Origin: Burkholderiaceae bacterium
GTDB taxonomy: Bacteria; Pseudomonadota; Gammaproteobacteria; Burkholderiales; Burkholderiaceae
DNA length: 64,000 nucleotides
Direction: 5' to 3'
Assembly: GCA_947447945.1 (NCBI GenBank)
Contig: CANFLR010000005.1
Coordinates: 1 to 64,000, forward strand
This document shows, one piece after another, positions 55,527 to 64,000 of this stretch. Numbering within the stretch: the first letter of the stretch is position 1; each line of letters begins with the position of its first letter. Under the pieces are notes generated by a model. It was not told where the DNA came from and did no database searches. It saw nothing but the letters and a program-made list of their open reading frames with translations. The position numbers and the translations under genes were made by a program.

Positions 55527-56480
55527 ATGAACAGTACCGATCTAAGTGTTCTCAAATCAGCGGTTGACTGGCTCAAGGCTGGCCATCCCGTAGCGCTTGC
55601 TACCGTAGTGCAAACATGGGGGTCCGCACCAAGGCCCGTAGGCTCATGGTTGGTGATCCGTGAAGACGGTCAGGTGTCTGGATCAGTTTCAGGGGGTTGC
55701 GTTGAGGATGATCTGATTCGACGCGTCCAAACCGAACTTTTAGCACGAAAAATCCCGGAGATGGTCGTTTATGGGGTTAGTCAACAAGAGGCGACTCGCT
55801 TTGGTATTCCTTGCGGCGGTACGCTCAGGTTGATGATTGAGCCCAAGCCTGAGCTAGCGATCTTAGAGCAACTACTTTGCAATATCTCTGCGCATCAAAT
55901 TACCCGTCGGCTTGTCGATTACTCTACAGGTCAATCTTCTATTGAGCCTGGTAATCGACACGATGCCTTCACATTTGATGAGCGAACCATGTGCGCTACA
56001 TATGGACCTCGCTGGCGAATGATCATCATTGGAGCAGGTCAGTTATCACTGTATACCGCAGACTTTGCTATTGCAGCAGACTTTGAGGTGATTGTGATTG
56101 ATCCTCGAGAAGAATATGCCCATGGAATAAATCGGCAGGATCTTCGTTTTATTAAGGGGATGCCTGATGATATTTTATTAGACATGGGGATAGATTCGCA
56201 TACCGCTGTTGTAGCTCTGACCCATGATCCTAAATTAGATGATCTTGCCTTAATGGAGGCCTTGAAATCGCCAGCCTTTTATGTTGGCGCCTTAGGTAGT
56301 AAGGTGAATCAAGAAAAACGCAAAGCACGCCTCTTAGATTTCGATGTTAGCAAGGATCAAGTAGAAAAATTGCATGGGCCGGTAGGTTTAAAGATCGGCG
56401 CACTAACACCACCCGAAATCGCCGTATCCATCATGGCCGAAGTCATTGCAGCGAAGTACGGCGTGACTGTTTCCGGGTAG
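55527..56480 (+). CDS. XdhC/CoxI-family Mo-hydroxylase maturation protein
   Basis: XdhC binds sulfurated molybdenum cofactor and delivers it to xanthine-dehydrogenase-type enzymes. The N-terminal XdhC_CoxI domain shows ALATVVQTWGSAPRPVGSW and SGGCVEDD, and the C-terminal Rossmann domain shows IIIGAGQLSLYTADFA and ALTHDPKLDD. 317 residues, both domains complete. It fits with the MocA and CoxD/CoxE neighbours. Confidence 0.9.
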   Translation: MNSTDLSVLKSAVDWLKAGHPVALATVVQTWGSAPRPVGSWLVIREDGQVSGSVSGGCVEDDLIRRVQTELLARKIPEMVVYGVSQQEATRFGIPCGGTLRLMIEPKPELAILEQLLCNISAHQITRRLVDYSTGQSSIEPGNRHDAFTFDERTMCATYGPRWRMIIIGAGQLSLYTADFAIAADFEVIVIDPREEYAHGINRQDLRFIKGMPDDILLDMGIDSHTAVVALTHDPKLDDLALMEALKSPAFYVGALGSKVNQEKRKARLLDFDVSKDQVEKLHGPVGLKIGALTPPEIAVSIMAEVIAAKYGVTVSG

Positions 56481-56484
56481 GTAA

Positions 56485-58941
56485 TTAATTTGCCTTCAGC
56501 TTTCCGTCTTTTAGACGGGGCTCAACAAAATGACCCTTGCGCGCGCGATTACCTGCAAAGGATTTCAAGGTTTTAGCATCCAACAATAACTCAGTTGGTT
56601 TACCTGCCCGGCCAGCACCAGAATACGATGCACCATCTGAGCCAACAGCAATAGCAGATGCCAGGCGCTCTTTGTCGTCCAAGCCCATCAAAATCAATCC
56701 CTTGCCGCCAGTTGGTAATCGTTTAAGTTCATCCAGAGGGAAGACCAACAACTTTGAACTTTCCGATAGACAAGCAACTTGCTTCATCCCTACTCTAACC
56801 TTCTGAGCGCCTAAAGGCGCATCACCACCCGGAAATTTAGCATCTAGACCAACAAATGATTTACCAGCCTTGTTACGTGTAGTCATATCGGCAACATTCG
56901 CCAGAAAGCCATTGCCAGATCGCGTAGAGATCAACACAAGATCATCCGACTGACCAGCGTAATACGCCACCATTTGCGAACCAGAGGCTAAATTAACAAA
57001 GCTAGTTAATGGCGAGCCATCGCCGCGGGCGCCAGGCAGCTCGCTAACGGGAACGGTATAGACCCGACCATCACTACCAAAACCTTGCATGAGATCTACT
57101 GTGCGACATTCAAATGTCGAGTACAAAGCATCACCCGCTTTAAAGCTAAATTGCGTTGCATCGTGTTCATGACCTTGGCGCACCCGGACCCAACCCTTTT
57201 GAGAAACAATTACTGTAACTGGCTCGTCAATCACTTTGGTTTCGGCAACAGCACGCTTATCTTCCTGAATCAAAGTACGGCGATCGTCACCATAATCCTT
57301 CATGTCAGATTCGATCTCTTTAATGATGCGCTTACGCAAAACGCTATCACTTTGCAGAAGACCCTCTAAATCATCGCGCTCCGATTTAAGCTCCTTAAGC
57401 TCTTGCTCAATCTTAATACCTTCAAGACGTGCTAATTGACGCAAACGAATATCTAAAATATCTTCAGCTTGGCGGTCGCTCAGTTTGAACTCTTTAATCA
57501 AGTCCGCTTTAGGCTCGTCACTATTGCGGATGATCTTAATGACCTTATCGATATTAAGAAGAACCGTTAAACGCCCCTCTAAAATATGCATCCGATCTTT
57601 TACCTTACCAAGGCGATGCTCGGTACGCCTTGTCACAGTTGCTACCCTAAATGAGATCCACTCCGTAATGATTTCTTTTAGGCCTTTTTGACGGGGGCGA
57701 CCGTCAGTACCAATCATCACAAGGTTCATTGGCGCATTAGATTCAAGAGAGGTATGCGCTAACAAGAGATTAACAAATTCATTAACATCAATGTTCTTGC
57801 TCTTAGGCTCAAAGACTAAGCGCACTGCTGCGTCTTTACTTGACTCATCACGGACACCGTCCAAGACATTTAGAATCGTGGACTTCAGATTGTTCTGTTC
57901 AGGGGTTAAAGTTTTCTTGCCAACCCGAACCTTGGGATTGGTGATCTCTTCAATTTCTTGCAGTACCCGCTGCGATGAAGTAGCCGGAGGTAATTCATTC
58001 ACGACAATTTGCCACTGACCTCTTGCAAGCTCTTCAACTGTCCAGCGCGCCCTCACCTTCAGACTGCCGCGGCCACCTTCATAAATCTGAGCAATTTCAG
58101 CGGGTGTCGAGATAATTTGACCGCCACCTGGAAAATCAGGCCCGGGAATGATCTCCAACAAATCAGTAACACTAAGTTTGGGAGATTTCATGAGCGAAAT
58201 CGCAGCAGAAGCAACTTCCCGCAGATTATGGGAAGGAATTTCGGTTGCCATACCAACCGCAATTCCAGAGGCGCCATTCAACAATACAAATGGTAAGCGG
58301 GCTGGTAATAACTTAGGCTCTTGAAATGAACCATCATAGTTTGGGGCAAAATCAACCGTGCCCTCATCGATCTCACTAAGTAATAAATTGGCAATCTTGG
58401 TTAGACGTGCTTCGGTATAGCGCATGGCAGCCGCACCATCACCATCGCGTGAACCAAAGTTTCCTTGTCCATCAATCAACGGATAACGCAAAGAAAAGCT
58501 TTGTGCCAAGCGAACTAAAGCATCGTAGGCAGATTGGTCGCCATGCGGATGAAACTTACCTAGTACATCACCGACAACACGCGCACTCTTGACAGGTTTA
58601 GCGTCAGCCCGCAAGCCCATCTCGCTCATCGAGAACAAAATACGCCGTTGTACTGGTTTTTGACCATCGGCCACATCGGGTAAGGCGCGACCCTTAACAA
58701 CGCTAATCGCATAATCCAGATAAGCGCGTTCGGCATAAACAGCTAGAGTCAAGCTATCTTTATCATCCTCATTTAATTCAACTAGCTTGGGATCATGTGG
58801 ATCTTTAGGACCATCGGTTGATAGGATAACTTTCGCCACTGGTAAAGTTTCAGAAGACTTGATCTCTTCAATTTCATCAACTCCAGAAAACAAATCAGCT
58901 TGCTCAAGATTGGCTCCAGCAGGAGTTTTTTTAATAGCCAT
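56485..58941 (-). CDS. parC: DNA topoisomerase IV subunit A
   Basis: The DNA-cleaving subunit that unlinks daughter chromosomes. The catalytic Tyr is in [10 protein letters not shown] (Tyr175), with [15 protein letters not shown] before it. An extra N-terminal segment of about 60 residues precedes the core. The C-terminal part has few beta-propeller repeats, as in ParC. 818 residues against 752 in E. coli. The residue matching E. coli Ser80 in the quinolone site is Gln136. Its ATG shares one base with the parE stop (TAATG). Confidence 0.96.
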   Translation of the reverse strand: MAIKKTPAGANLEQADLFSGVDEIEEIKSSETLPVAKVILSTDGPKDPHDPKLVELNEDDKDSLTLAVYAERAYLDYAISVVKGRALPDVADGQKPVQRRILFSMSEMGLRADAKPVKSARVVGDVLGKFHPHGDQSAYDALVRLAQSFSLRYPLIDGQGNFGSRDGDGAAAMRYTEARLTKIANLLLSEIDEGTVDFAPNYDGSFQEPKLLPARLPFVLLNGASGIAVGMATEIPSHNLREVASAAISLMKSPKLSVTDLLEIIPGPDFPGGGQIISTPAEIAQIYEGGRGSLKVRARWTVEELARGQWQIVVNELPPATSSQRVLQEIEEITNPKVRVGKKTLTPEQNNLKSTILNVLDGVRDESSKDAAVRLVFEPKSKNIDVNEFVNLLLAHTSLESNAPMNLVMIGTDGRPRQKGLKEIITEWISFRVATVTRRTEHRLGKVKDRMHILEGRLTVLLNIDKVIKIIRNSDEPKADLIKEFKLSDRQAEDILDIRLRQLARLEGIKIEQELKELKSERDDLEGLLQSDSVLRKRIIKEIESDMKDYGDDRRTLIQEDKRAVAETKVIDEPVTVIVSQKGWVRVRQGHEHDATQFSFKAGDALYSTFECRTVDLMQGFGSDGRVYTVPVSELPGARGDGSPLTSFVNLASGSQMVAYYAGQSDDLVLISTRSGNGFLANVADMTTRNKAGKSFVGLDAKFPGGDAPLGAQKVRVGMKQVACLSESSKLLVFPLDELKRLPTGGKGLILMGLDDKERLASAIAVGSDGASYSGAGRAGKPTELLLDAKTLKSFAGNRARKGHFVEPRLKDGKLKAN

Positions 58942-60929
58942 TAGATATCTGCCTCCACTTCGTTACCGCGCTCTTCTAACCAATCGCGTCTTGCGCCGGA
59001 TTCAGATTTGCCCATCAGCATATCCATTGTTTTAATGGTTTCATGTGAGGTCCAAGTACCTAAGGTCACCGGCAAAAGTCGACGTGTATCGGGGTTTAAA
59101 GTGGTATCCCATAATTGCTCTGCACTCATCTCCCCCAAACCTTTGAAGCGAGAAATTTGCCAAGCGCTTTCTTTGACGCCATCTTTGCGAAGCTTGTCCT
59201 CAATTGCGGTTAATTCATTTGCATCAAGGGCGTAAATTTTCTGTGCCGGCTTCTTACCGCGTGCAGGCGCATCAACCCGAAATAATGGCGGACGTGAAAT
59301 ATAAATGTGTCCTAAATCAATTAATTTAGGGAAATGTTTGTAAAACAAGGTGAGTAATAGCACTTGAATATGCGCACCATCGACATCTGCATCGGACAAA
59401 ATACAAATCTTGCCGTATCGTAAATTTGTTAAGTCTGGTTCATCATTACTACCATGAGGATCAACACCAATGGCGACCGCGATATCGTGGACTTCATTGT
59501 TGGCAAACAAACGGTCACGCTCGGCTTCCCAAGTATTTAAGACTTTGCCGCGTAAAGGCAAAATCGCTTGATATTCTTTATTGCGCCCCATTTTGGCTGA
59601 ACCGCCAGCCGAATCACCTTCGACCAAAAAGATTTCATTCATGCCGATATCTTGGCTTTCGCAATCAGTCAACTTTCCAGGAAGCACTGCTACTCCAGAT
59701 GATTTTTTCTTTTCTACTTTTTGTCCAGCGCGCGTTCTAGCTTGTGCCTGCTTAATAACCAAGTCGGCCAATTTACGCCCGTAATCGACGTGCTCATTAA
59801 GCCAAAGTTCGAGTGCAGACTTGGCGTATCCTGATACTAAGCGCACTGCATCGCGCGAGTTCAGGCGCTCTTTAATTTGCCCTTGAAATTGGGGGTCCAA
59901 GACCTTGGCAGACAAAATAAAGGATGCTCGTGCAAAAACATCCTCAGGCATGAGCTTCACACCTTTAGGCTGTAAAGCATGCATCTCAATAAATCCTTTT
60001 ACCGCATTAAAAAGGCCTTCTCGCAAACCGCTTTCATGAGTCCCGCCAGCGGGAGTTGGAATTAAATTGACATAACTCTCGCGTACTGGAGGGCCATCTT
60101 CTGTCCATGCTACTACCCATGCTGCACCTTCGCCTTCTGCAAAGGAATCATCGTCACCCGTACCAGTTGCGTATTGCTCAGCTTCAAATGGGGGAATCAC
60201 TTCAGGACCATGTCCTGCTTGAGCGATTGCTTCATTGAGATAGCCGCGCAAGCCTTGTGCGTATTGCCATGTTTGGCTATCGCCGGTTTTCTCTTGTATT
60301 AGAGTGACTTTGACGCCTGGTAGCAATACTGCCTTGGAGCGCAATAAACGAATTAACTCGGGCATCGGGATAGTTGCGCTATCAAAGTACTTTCCGTCAG
60401 GCCAGGCTCGCACACGCGTTCCATGCGCCTTATCTTCTTTACTGGCAGGTTTAGTTTTGAGCTTTTCTATCACTTTGCCATCTGCAAAGCACAAGTTAGA
60501 TACCTGGCCCTCGCGCCAGACAGTAACTTCTAAACGTTTAGATAAGGCATTGGTTACTGAAACGCCAACGCCATGTAAACCCCCAGAGAATGCATAAGCT
60601 CCACCGGTGCCTTTTTCAAACTTACCGCCAGCATGGAGTTGTGTAAACACAATCTCTACAACGGGTAACTTTTCAGTGGGGTGCATTCCGACTGGAATCC
60701 CTCGGCCATCATCCTCAACGCTGACACTGCTATCAGTGTGCAAAGTGACAGTAATGTGCTTGCCAAAACCACCGAGCGCTTCGTCAGAGGCGTTATCCAA
60801 GACCTCCTGGATAACATGCAGTGGATTGTCGGTGCGGGTGTACATACCAGGCCGTTGACGGACTGGTTCGAGTCCTTTAAGGACCTGAATCGATGATTCA
60901 CTATATTCGGATGTTTTACGGGTAGCCAT
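58941..60929 (-). CDS. parE: DNA topoisomerase IV subunit B
   Basis: The ATPase subunit of topoisomerase IV. GHKL motifs: [32 protein letters not shown]. The TOPRIM motifs follow: [12 protein letters not shown] and [10 protein letters not shown]. 662 residues, the short ParE type rather than GyrB. It is upstream of parC with coupled translation and divergent from the CoA-transferase gene. Confidence 0.96.
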   Translation of the reverse strand: MATRKTSEYSESSIQVLKGLEPVRQRPGMYTRTDNPLHVIQEVLDNASDEALGGFGKHITVTLHTDSSVSVEDDGRGIPVGMHPTEKLPVVEIVFTQLHAGGKFEKGTGGAYAFSGGLHGVGVSVTNALSKRLEVTVWREGQVSNLCFADGKVIEKLKTKPASKEDKAHGTRVRAWPDGKYFDSATIPMPELIRLLRSKAVLLPGVKVTLIQEKTGDSQTWQYAQGLRGYLNEAIAQAGHGPEVIPPFEAEQYATGTGDDDSFAEGEGAAWVVAWTEDGPPVRESYVNLIPTPAGGTHESGLREGLFNAVKGFIEMHALQPKGVKLMPEDVFARASFILSAKVLDPQFQGQIKERLNSRDAVRLVSGYAKSALELWLNEHVDYGRKLADLVIKQAQARTRAGQKVEKKKSSGVAVLPGKLTDCESQDIGMNEIFLVEGDSAGGSAKMGRNKEYQAILPLRGKVLNTWEAERDRLFANNEVHDIAVAIGVDPHGSNDEPDLTNLRYGKICILSDADVDGAHIQVLLLTLFYKHFPKLIDLGHIYISRPPLFRVDAPARGKKPAQKIYALDANELTAIEDKLRKDGVKESAWQISRFKGLGEMSAEQLWDTTLNPDTRRLLPVTLGTWTSHETIKTMDMLMGKSESGARRDWLEERGNEVEADI

Positions 60930-61008
60930 GCGCGCAAATTGTAGTCATGTCTGAGCCTAGCACGGAACTTTTACAGAATGACCCCGTTATCCGTGCCAAA
61001 ATTAGGGC

Positions 61009-62229
61009 ATGGGATCTTTAAGTCATCTACGCGTTTTAGACCTTAGCCGTGTGCTGGCTGGGCCATGGTGCACCCAAAACCTGGCCGACCTTGGCGCGGA
61101 TGTCATTAAGGTAGAGCGCCCGACTGATGGCGACGATACACGGCACTGGGGGCCCCCTTTTGCCAAGGATGCCCAAGGTCACGACACCGCAGAAACCGCC
61201 TATTTTATAGCCATTAATCGCAATAAACGCTCTATAACCGTGGATATTAGCCGTCCTGAAGGTCAGGAAATTATCCGAAATCTCGCCCTTGAGTCTGATG
61301 TGGTCATTGAAAATTACAAGGTTGATCAACTCAAAAAATATGGTTTGGACTACGAAAGTCTTAAGAAAATCAAGCCTGAGCTCATTTATTGCTCTATCAC
61401 TGGATTTGGCCAAACTGGACCCTATGCGCACCGCCCTGGCTATGACTTCATTGTCCAGGGCATGGGTGGTTTTATGAGTGTTACCGGTGAAGCAGACGAC
61501 TTTCCAGGAGCAAGCCCCCAAAAAGCAGGTGTTGCTATCGCTGATATCTTTACTGGGATGTATGCCAGTACAGCGATTTTGGCAGCTGTGCTTCATCGAG
61601 ATCGCACAGGCGAAGGCCAATACATCGATATGGCCCTACTGGACACCCAAGTTGCAGTCATGGCTAATGTGGCCAGCGCATATCTTTGTTCGGACGAAGT
61701 GCCAATACGCTGGGGGAATGCCTCCCCAACGATCGTTCCATATCAGACCTTCCCCACTGCAGACGGCTGGATGATTGTTGCCGCCGGAAATAATGGCCAA
61801 TTTAGCCATTTTGTGAGGGTTGGTGGTGAGGCTCATTTAGCTGATCATCCGCTCTATTGTGAAAACCCCTTACGCGTACAACATCGCAAACAATTAATTC
61901 CCCTTCTTGCGGATATGACCCGCAAGAAGACTAAGGCTGAATGGATTAGTCTTTTAGAAGAAGTGGGCGTTCCCTGTGGCCCTATCAATAATTTCCAAGA
62001 AGTTTTTGATAATGAGCAAGTGAAAGCGCGCGAGCTTCAATTGCAAGTAGATCACCCTACTGCTGGAAAAATGCCATTAGTTGCTAGCCCCATGCGCCTC
62101 TCTAAAACGCCTGTAGAAGTAAGAATGCCACCCCCCACTTTGGGGCAACATACTGAATCGATTCTGCAAGAGCGCCTTGGGCTCAGTCCTGAAGCAATTG
62201 ACCGACTCAAACAAAAAGGAATTATTTAG
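61009..62229 (+). CDS. Class III (CaiB/BaiF) CoA-transferase
   Basis: A family III CoA-transferase that moves CoA between carboxylic acids through an aspartyl-CoA link. It begins LSHLRVLDLSRVLAGPWCTQ with KVERPTDGDDTRHWGPPF, and the nucleophilic Asp is probably in GQYIDMALLDTQVA (about residue 205-211). 406 residues. It is followed by an MFS permease 5 bp later, so it probably activates an imported acid. Substrate not readable; formyl-CoA transferase is one known relative but no oxalyl-CoA decarboxylase is present. Confidence 0.92.
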   Translation: MGSLSHLRVLDLSRVLAGPWCTQNLADLGADVIKVERPTDGDDTRHWGPPFAKDAQGHDTAETAYFIAINRNKRSITVDISRPEGQEIIRNLALESDVVIENYKVDQLKKYGLDYESLKKIKPELIYCSITGFGQTGPYAHRPGYDFIVQGMGGFMSVTGEADDFPGASPQKAGVAIADIFTGMYASTAILAAVLHRDRTGEGQYIDMALLDTQVAVMANVASAYLCSDEVPIRWGNASPTIVPYQTFPTADGWMIVAAGNNGQFSHFVRVGGEAHLADHPLYCENPLRVQHRKQLIPLLADMTRKKTKAEWISLLEEVGVPCGPINNFQEVFDNEQVKARELQLQVDHPTAGKMPLVASPMRLSKTPVEVRMPPPTLGQHTESILQERLGLSPEAIDRLKQKGII

Positions 62230-62234
62230 ATTCC

Positions 62235-63464
62235 ATGCAAACGCCATCACAAAAATCACTGACCCTCAAACAGGTCCTCATCTTTGGCGGCTTGATGGTT
62301 ACCCTCTCTATGGGTATTCGCCATGGCTTTGGCTTATTCAATTTGCCCATCACCTCGGCAAATGGTTGGGGTAGAGAAACCTTTGCATTAACTATTGCAT
62401 TGCAAAACTTGATTTGGGGTGCATTCCAGCCCATCACAGGAGCTTTAGCAGATCGCTATGGTGCCTACAAAATCATGATTGCTGGTGGAGTGCTTTATAG
62501 CTTGGGCTTAGCTGGCATGGCCCTTTCAAGCGATGCATTCAATTTTACTTTTGCAGGTGGTTTGCTCATTGGGCTTGCGCAGACCGCGACCACTTATAGC
62601 GTGATCTACGGAATTCTGGGGCGCAATGTTCCCGCCGATCAAAGGGTATGGGCAATGGGTATTGCTGCAGCTGCTGGATCGTTTGGGCAGTTTTTAATGA
62701 TTCCAACAGAGCAAGGATTGCTCAGTACATTTGGATCGCAAGATGCCCTCTTGATGCTAGCCCTCATGGCCAGCCTCATGATTCCACTGGCCTTCTTACT
62801 GCGTGAAAAAAACTTTGTGTACTCGCATACTAGTGGTGACCAAACAATTCAGGAGGCCCTCAAAGAGGCTACTCAAAATCCCAGCTTTCGCCTACTGACT
62901 CTCGGTTATTTTGTCTGTGGTTTTCAGGTGGTCTTTATCGCCGTGCACCTTGCGCCCTATCTAAAGGATTTATCTAGGACTTACCCTAGTGTAGGGGCGC
63001 CAGCTGTTGCTACGACCGCCTTGGCATTGATTGGGCTCTTTAATATCTTTGGCACCTACGCTGCGGGCTACCTAGGTCAGCGCCTACCCAAGCGTTACTT
63101 GCTCTCTGGGATTTATTTGGGGAGATCGCTCGCGATTATGGGGTTCTTATGGTTGCCACTCACCCCGATAACGACCTACTTATTTGCTGCCGTCATGGGT
63201 TTCCTATGGCTCTCCACTATCCCACTCACCAATGGAATTGTTGCCCAAATTTTTGGTGTGAAATACCTGACAATGCTTTCAGGTTTAGTATTCTTTTCGC
63301 ATCAATTGGGCAGTTTCTGTGGCGCCTATTTAGGCGGTTATTTATTTGATAAAACCGGTTCTTACCTGATTGTTTGGGAAATTGCGATTGCCCTTGGTGT
63401 TTTAGCTTTTTTAGTCAATCTACCCGTTAAAGAGCAAGCAATTCAAAGACATGTTGCTGCCTAA
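62235..63464 (+). CDS. MFS transporter (oxalate/formate antiporter-like)
   Basis: A 12-helix major facilitator, 409 residues. The A-loop between helices 2 and 3 reads GALADRYGAYKI, with helix 1 GGLMVTLSMGIRHGFGLFN. It resembles the monocarboxylate/OFA group. It lies 5 bp downstream of the CoA-transferase, so uptake of the same carboxylic acid is a sensible guess. The exact ligand is unknown. Confidence 0.9.
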   Translation: MQTPSQKSLTLKQVLIFGGLMVTLSMGIRHGFGLFNLPITSANGWGRETFALTIALQNLIWGAFQPITGALADRYGAYKIMIAGGVLYSLGLAGMALSSDAFNFTFAGGLLIGLAQTATTYSVIYGILGRNVPADQRVWAMGIAAAAGSFGQFLMIPTEQGLLSTFGSQDALLMLALMASLMIPLAFLLREKNFVYSHTSGDQTIQEALKEATQNPSFRLLTLGYFVCGFQVVFIAVHLAPYLKDLSRTYPSVGAPAVATTALALIGLFNIFGTYAAGYLGQRLPKRYLLSGIYLGRSLAIMGFLWLPLTPITTYLFAAVMGFLWLSTIPLTNGIVAQIFGVKYLTMLSGLVFFSHQLGSFCGAYLGGYLFDKTGSYLIVWEIAIALGVLAFLVNLPVKEQAIQRHVAA

Positions 63465-63600
63465 GAATAAGCCCAATCTAATGCGGTGTATTTTGTATTT
63501 ATTCTGCTCATTAATATTGGCAACAATTTTTTCAGCTTACTATGCACCCACTATGATGGTTGCATTAACGAATCAGCTGTGGGCTCTTTGTGGTTGGTAA
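63451..63600 (+). CDS. Possible small membrane protein (49 aa)
   Basis: This frame is too short for the ORF track. It starts at ATG 63451, overlapping the MFS gene by 14 nt, and ends TAA at 63600; a second ATG is at 63481. The product has a Lys-containing start (MLLPKNKPNLMRC) and one strong hydrophobic helix (ILYLFCSLILATIFSAYY), ending LWALCGW. There is no clear ribosome site. It may be a real membrane miniprotein or a chance frame. Confidence 0.35.
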   Translation: MLLPKNKPNLMRCILYLFCSLILATIFSAYYAPTMMVALTNQLWALCGW

Positions 63601-63665
63601 TTTTTTCATACCTGATTTTTAAGTGATTGAGTAGCAATTTTAGAAATTTATTTTTTATGGAATTT

Positions 63666-63740
63666 CTCGCCGTAGCACAATGGATAGTGCACATGCCTCC
63701 TAAGCGTGGGATACAGGTTCGATTCCTGTCGGCGGGACCA
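63666..63740 (+). tRNA. tRNA-Arg (CCT)
   Basis: Acceptor CTCGCCG pairs with CGGCGGG (one T-G pair), D-arm GCAC/GTGC, anticodon loop CTCCTAA with anticodon CCT (reads AGG), T-arm ACAGG/CCTGT, discriminator A and encoded CCA. The only plus-strand tRNA in the window. Confidence 0.93.
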
Positions 63741-63744
63741 GAAC

Positions 63745-63767
63745 TTATCCACAGCTTTTGTGGATAA
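63745..63767. promoter_or_regulatory. Two facing perfect DnaA boxes
   Basis: TTATCCACA at 63745-63753 and its exact complement TGTGGATAA at 63759-63767 are 5 bp apart. Both match the strongest form of the DnaA box (TTATNCACA). The pair can also fold as a 9-bp hairpin after tRNA-Arg, but no T-run follows, so simple termination is less likely. Confidence 0.55.
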
Positions 63768-63925
63768 ATCGACAAAAGTTTTCGTAAGTTACCGATTTGT
63801 ATGGACCGACCTGTCTTGCCTAAATATTGAGCATTACCGACTACTTACCTGTAAAGAAATATTGGTTTACATTGTCTATAAGCTATTACTTGACATATTT
63901 AAAAAATATAAAGCCGGAGATGAGA

Positions 63926-64000
63926 ATGAAGAAGAATCGTCATATTTGTGCAAGTGCCGCAAAATTGCTTGTCACCTCCCTGTTATTTTGCGCAACCATT
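63926..64000 (+). CDS. 5' end of a probable exported protein (cut by window edge)
   Basis: ATG 63926 has GGAGA about 5 nt upstream. The 25 visible residues begin MKKNRHICASAAKLL and continue into a hydrophobic stretch, like a signal peptide. An in-frame ATG at 63920 is also possible. Nothing more can be said of its function. Confidence 0.6.
   Translation, partial: MKKNRHICASAAKLLVTSLLFCATI

Noticed and set aside
60947-61021. 24-codon ORF overlapping the CoA-transferase start
   Set aside because: Short, no ribosome site, no recognisable leader-peptide feature such as repeated regulatory codons.
61036-61620. 194-aa minus-strand ORF inside the CoA-transferase gene
   Set aside because: Antisense shadow of a well supported class III CoA-transferase; no recognisable domain.
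63551-63775. 74-aa minus-strand ORF over tRNA-Arg
   Set aside because: Antisense to a clear tRNA with no ribosome site; a shadow ORF.

Overview
The window looks like chromosome of a small-genome betaproteobacterium of the Burkholderiaceae. Gene content and order (pyrG-kdsA-eno-ftsB, tig-clpP-clpX-lon-ppiD, mcm-meaB-pccB-pccA, a PHA locus with PhaR), the moderate GC and the tight packing fit Polynucleobacter best. That name is an inference from gene content; no search was run. No CRISPR array, insertion sequence, prophage or integrase was seen. Almost all of the sequence is housekeeping and central-metabolism genes.

Layout. 1-7300: the end of an unidentified gene, a terminator, a tRNA Ala-Glu-Asp cluster just downstream of gltX, hslO, then the minus-strand block pyrG-kdsA-eno-ftsB. 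7300-16500: acnB (with a 380-bp upstream gap), a spermidine-synthase-like gene, purL, a lone YbbA-type ABC ATPase, and tesA. 16500-24400: the protein quality-control block tRNA-Leu, tig, clpP, clpX, lon, tRNA-Val, ppiD, all on the minus strand. 24600-30400: ispF-ispD, mfd, serB. 30400-36200: the polyhydroxyalkanoate locus phaC-phaB-phaR-rimO-thiolase. 36200-43300: pgeF-rluD, bamD, alr, lplT, then tsaB-rimI and a HolD/UDG-like gene. 43300-51400: a complete propionyl-CoA to succinyl-CoA pathway (mcm-meaB-pccB-pccA-epimerase) with a divergent GntR regulator. 51400-56500: two small c-type cytochromes and a CoxD/CoxE/RidA/MocA/XdhC group that resembles molybdenum-hydroxylase maturation genes but has no hydroxylase beside it. 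56500-64000: parE-parC, a class III CoA-transferase with an MFS transporter, a possible small membrane protein, tRNA-Arg, a pair of facing DnaA boxes, and the start of a secreted protein.

How the genes connect. Propionyl-CoA carboxylase, epimerase, mutase and its G-protein chaperone carry odd-chain or propionate carbon into succinyl-CoA, and AcnB feeds the same TCA cycle. The thiolase, PhaB and PhaC store excess acetyl-CoA (and possibly propionyl-CoA) as PHA under PhaR control. The envelope genes (kdsA, ftsB, alr, bamD, lplT, pgeF, ppiD) and the proteolysis block are standard for a Gram-negative.

The most unusual points are a catalytically degenerate UDG-fold gene that sits at the holD position next to rimI, a PpiD that has lost its parvulin domain, a methylmalonyl-CoA epimerase with a replaced metal ligand, a long inverted repeat around the phaR promoter, and two perfect DnaA boxes facing each other after tRNA-Arg.
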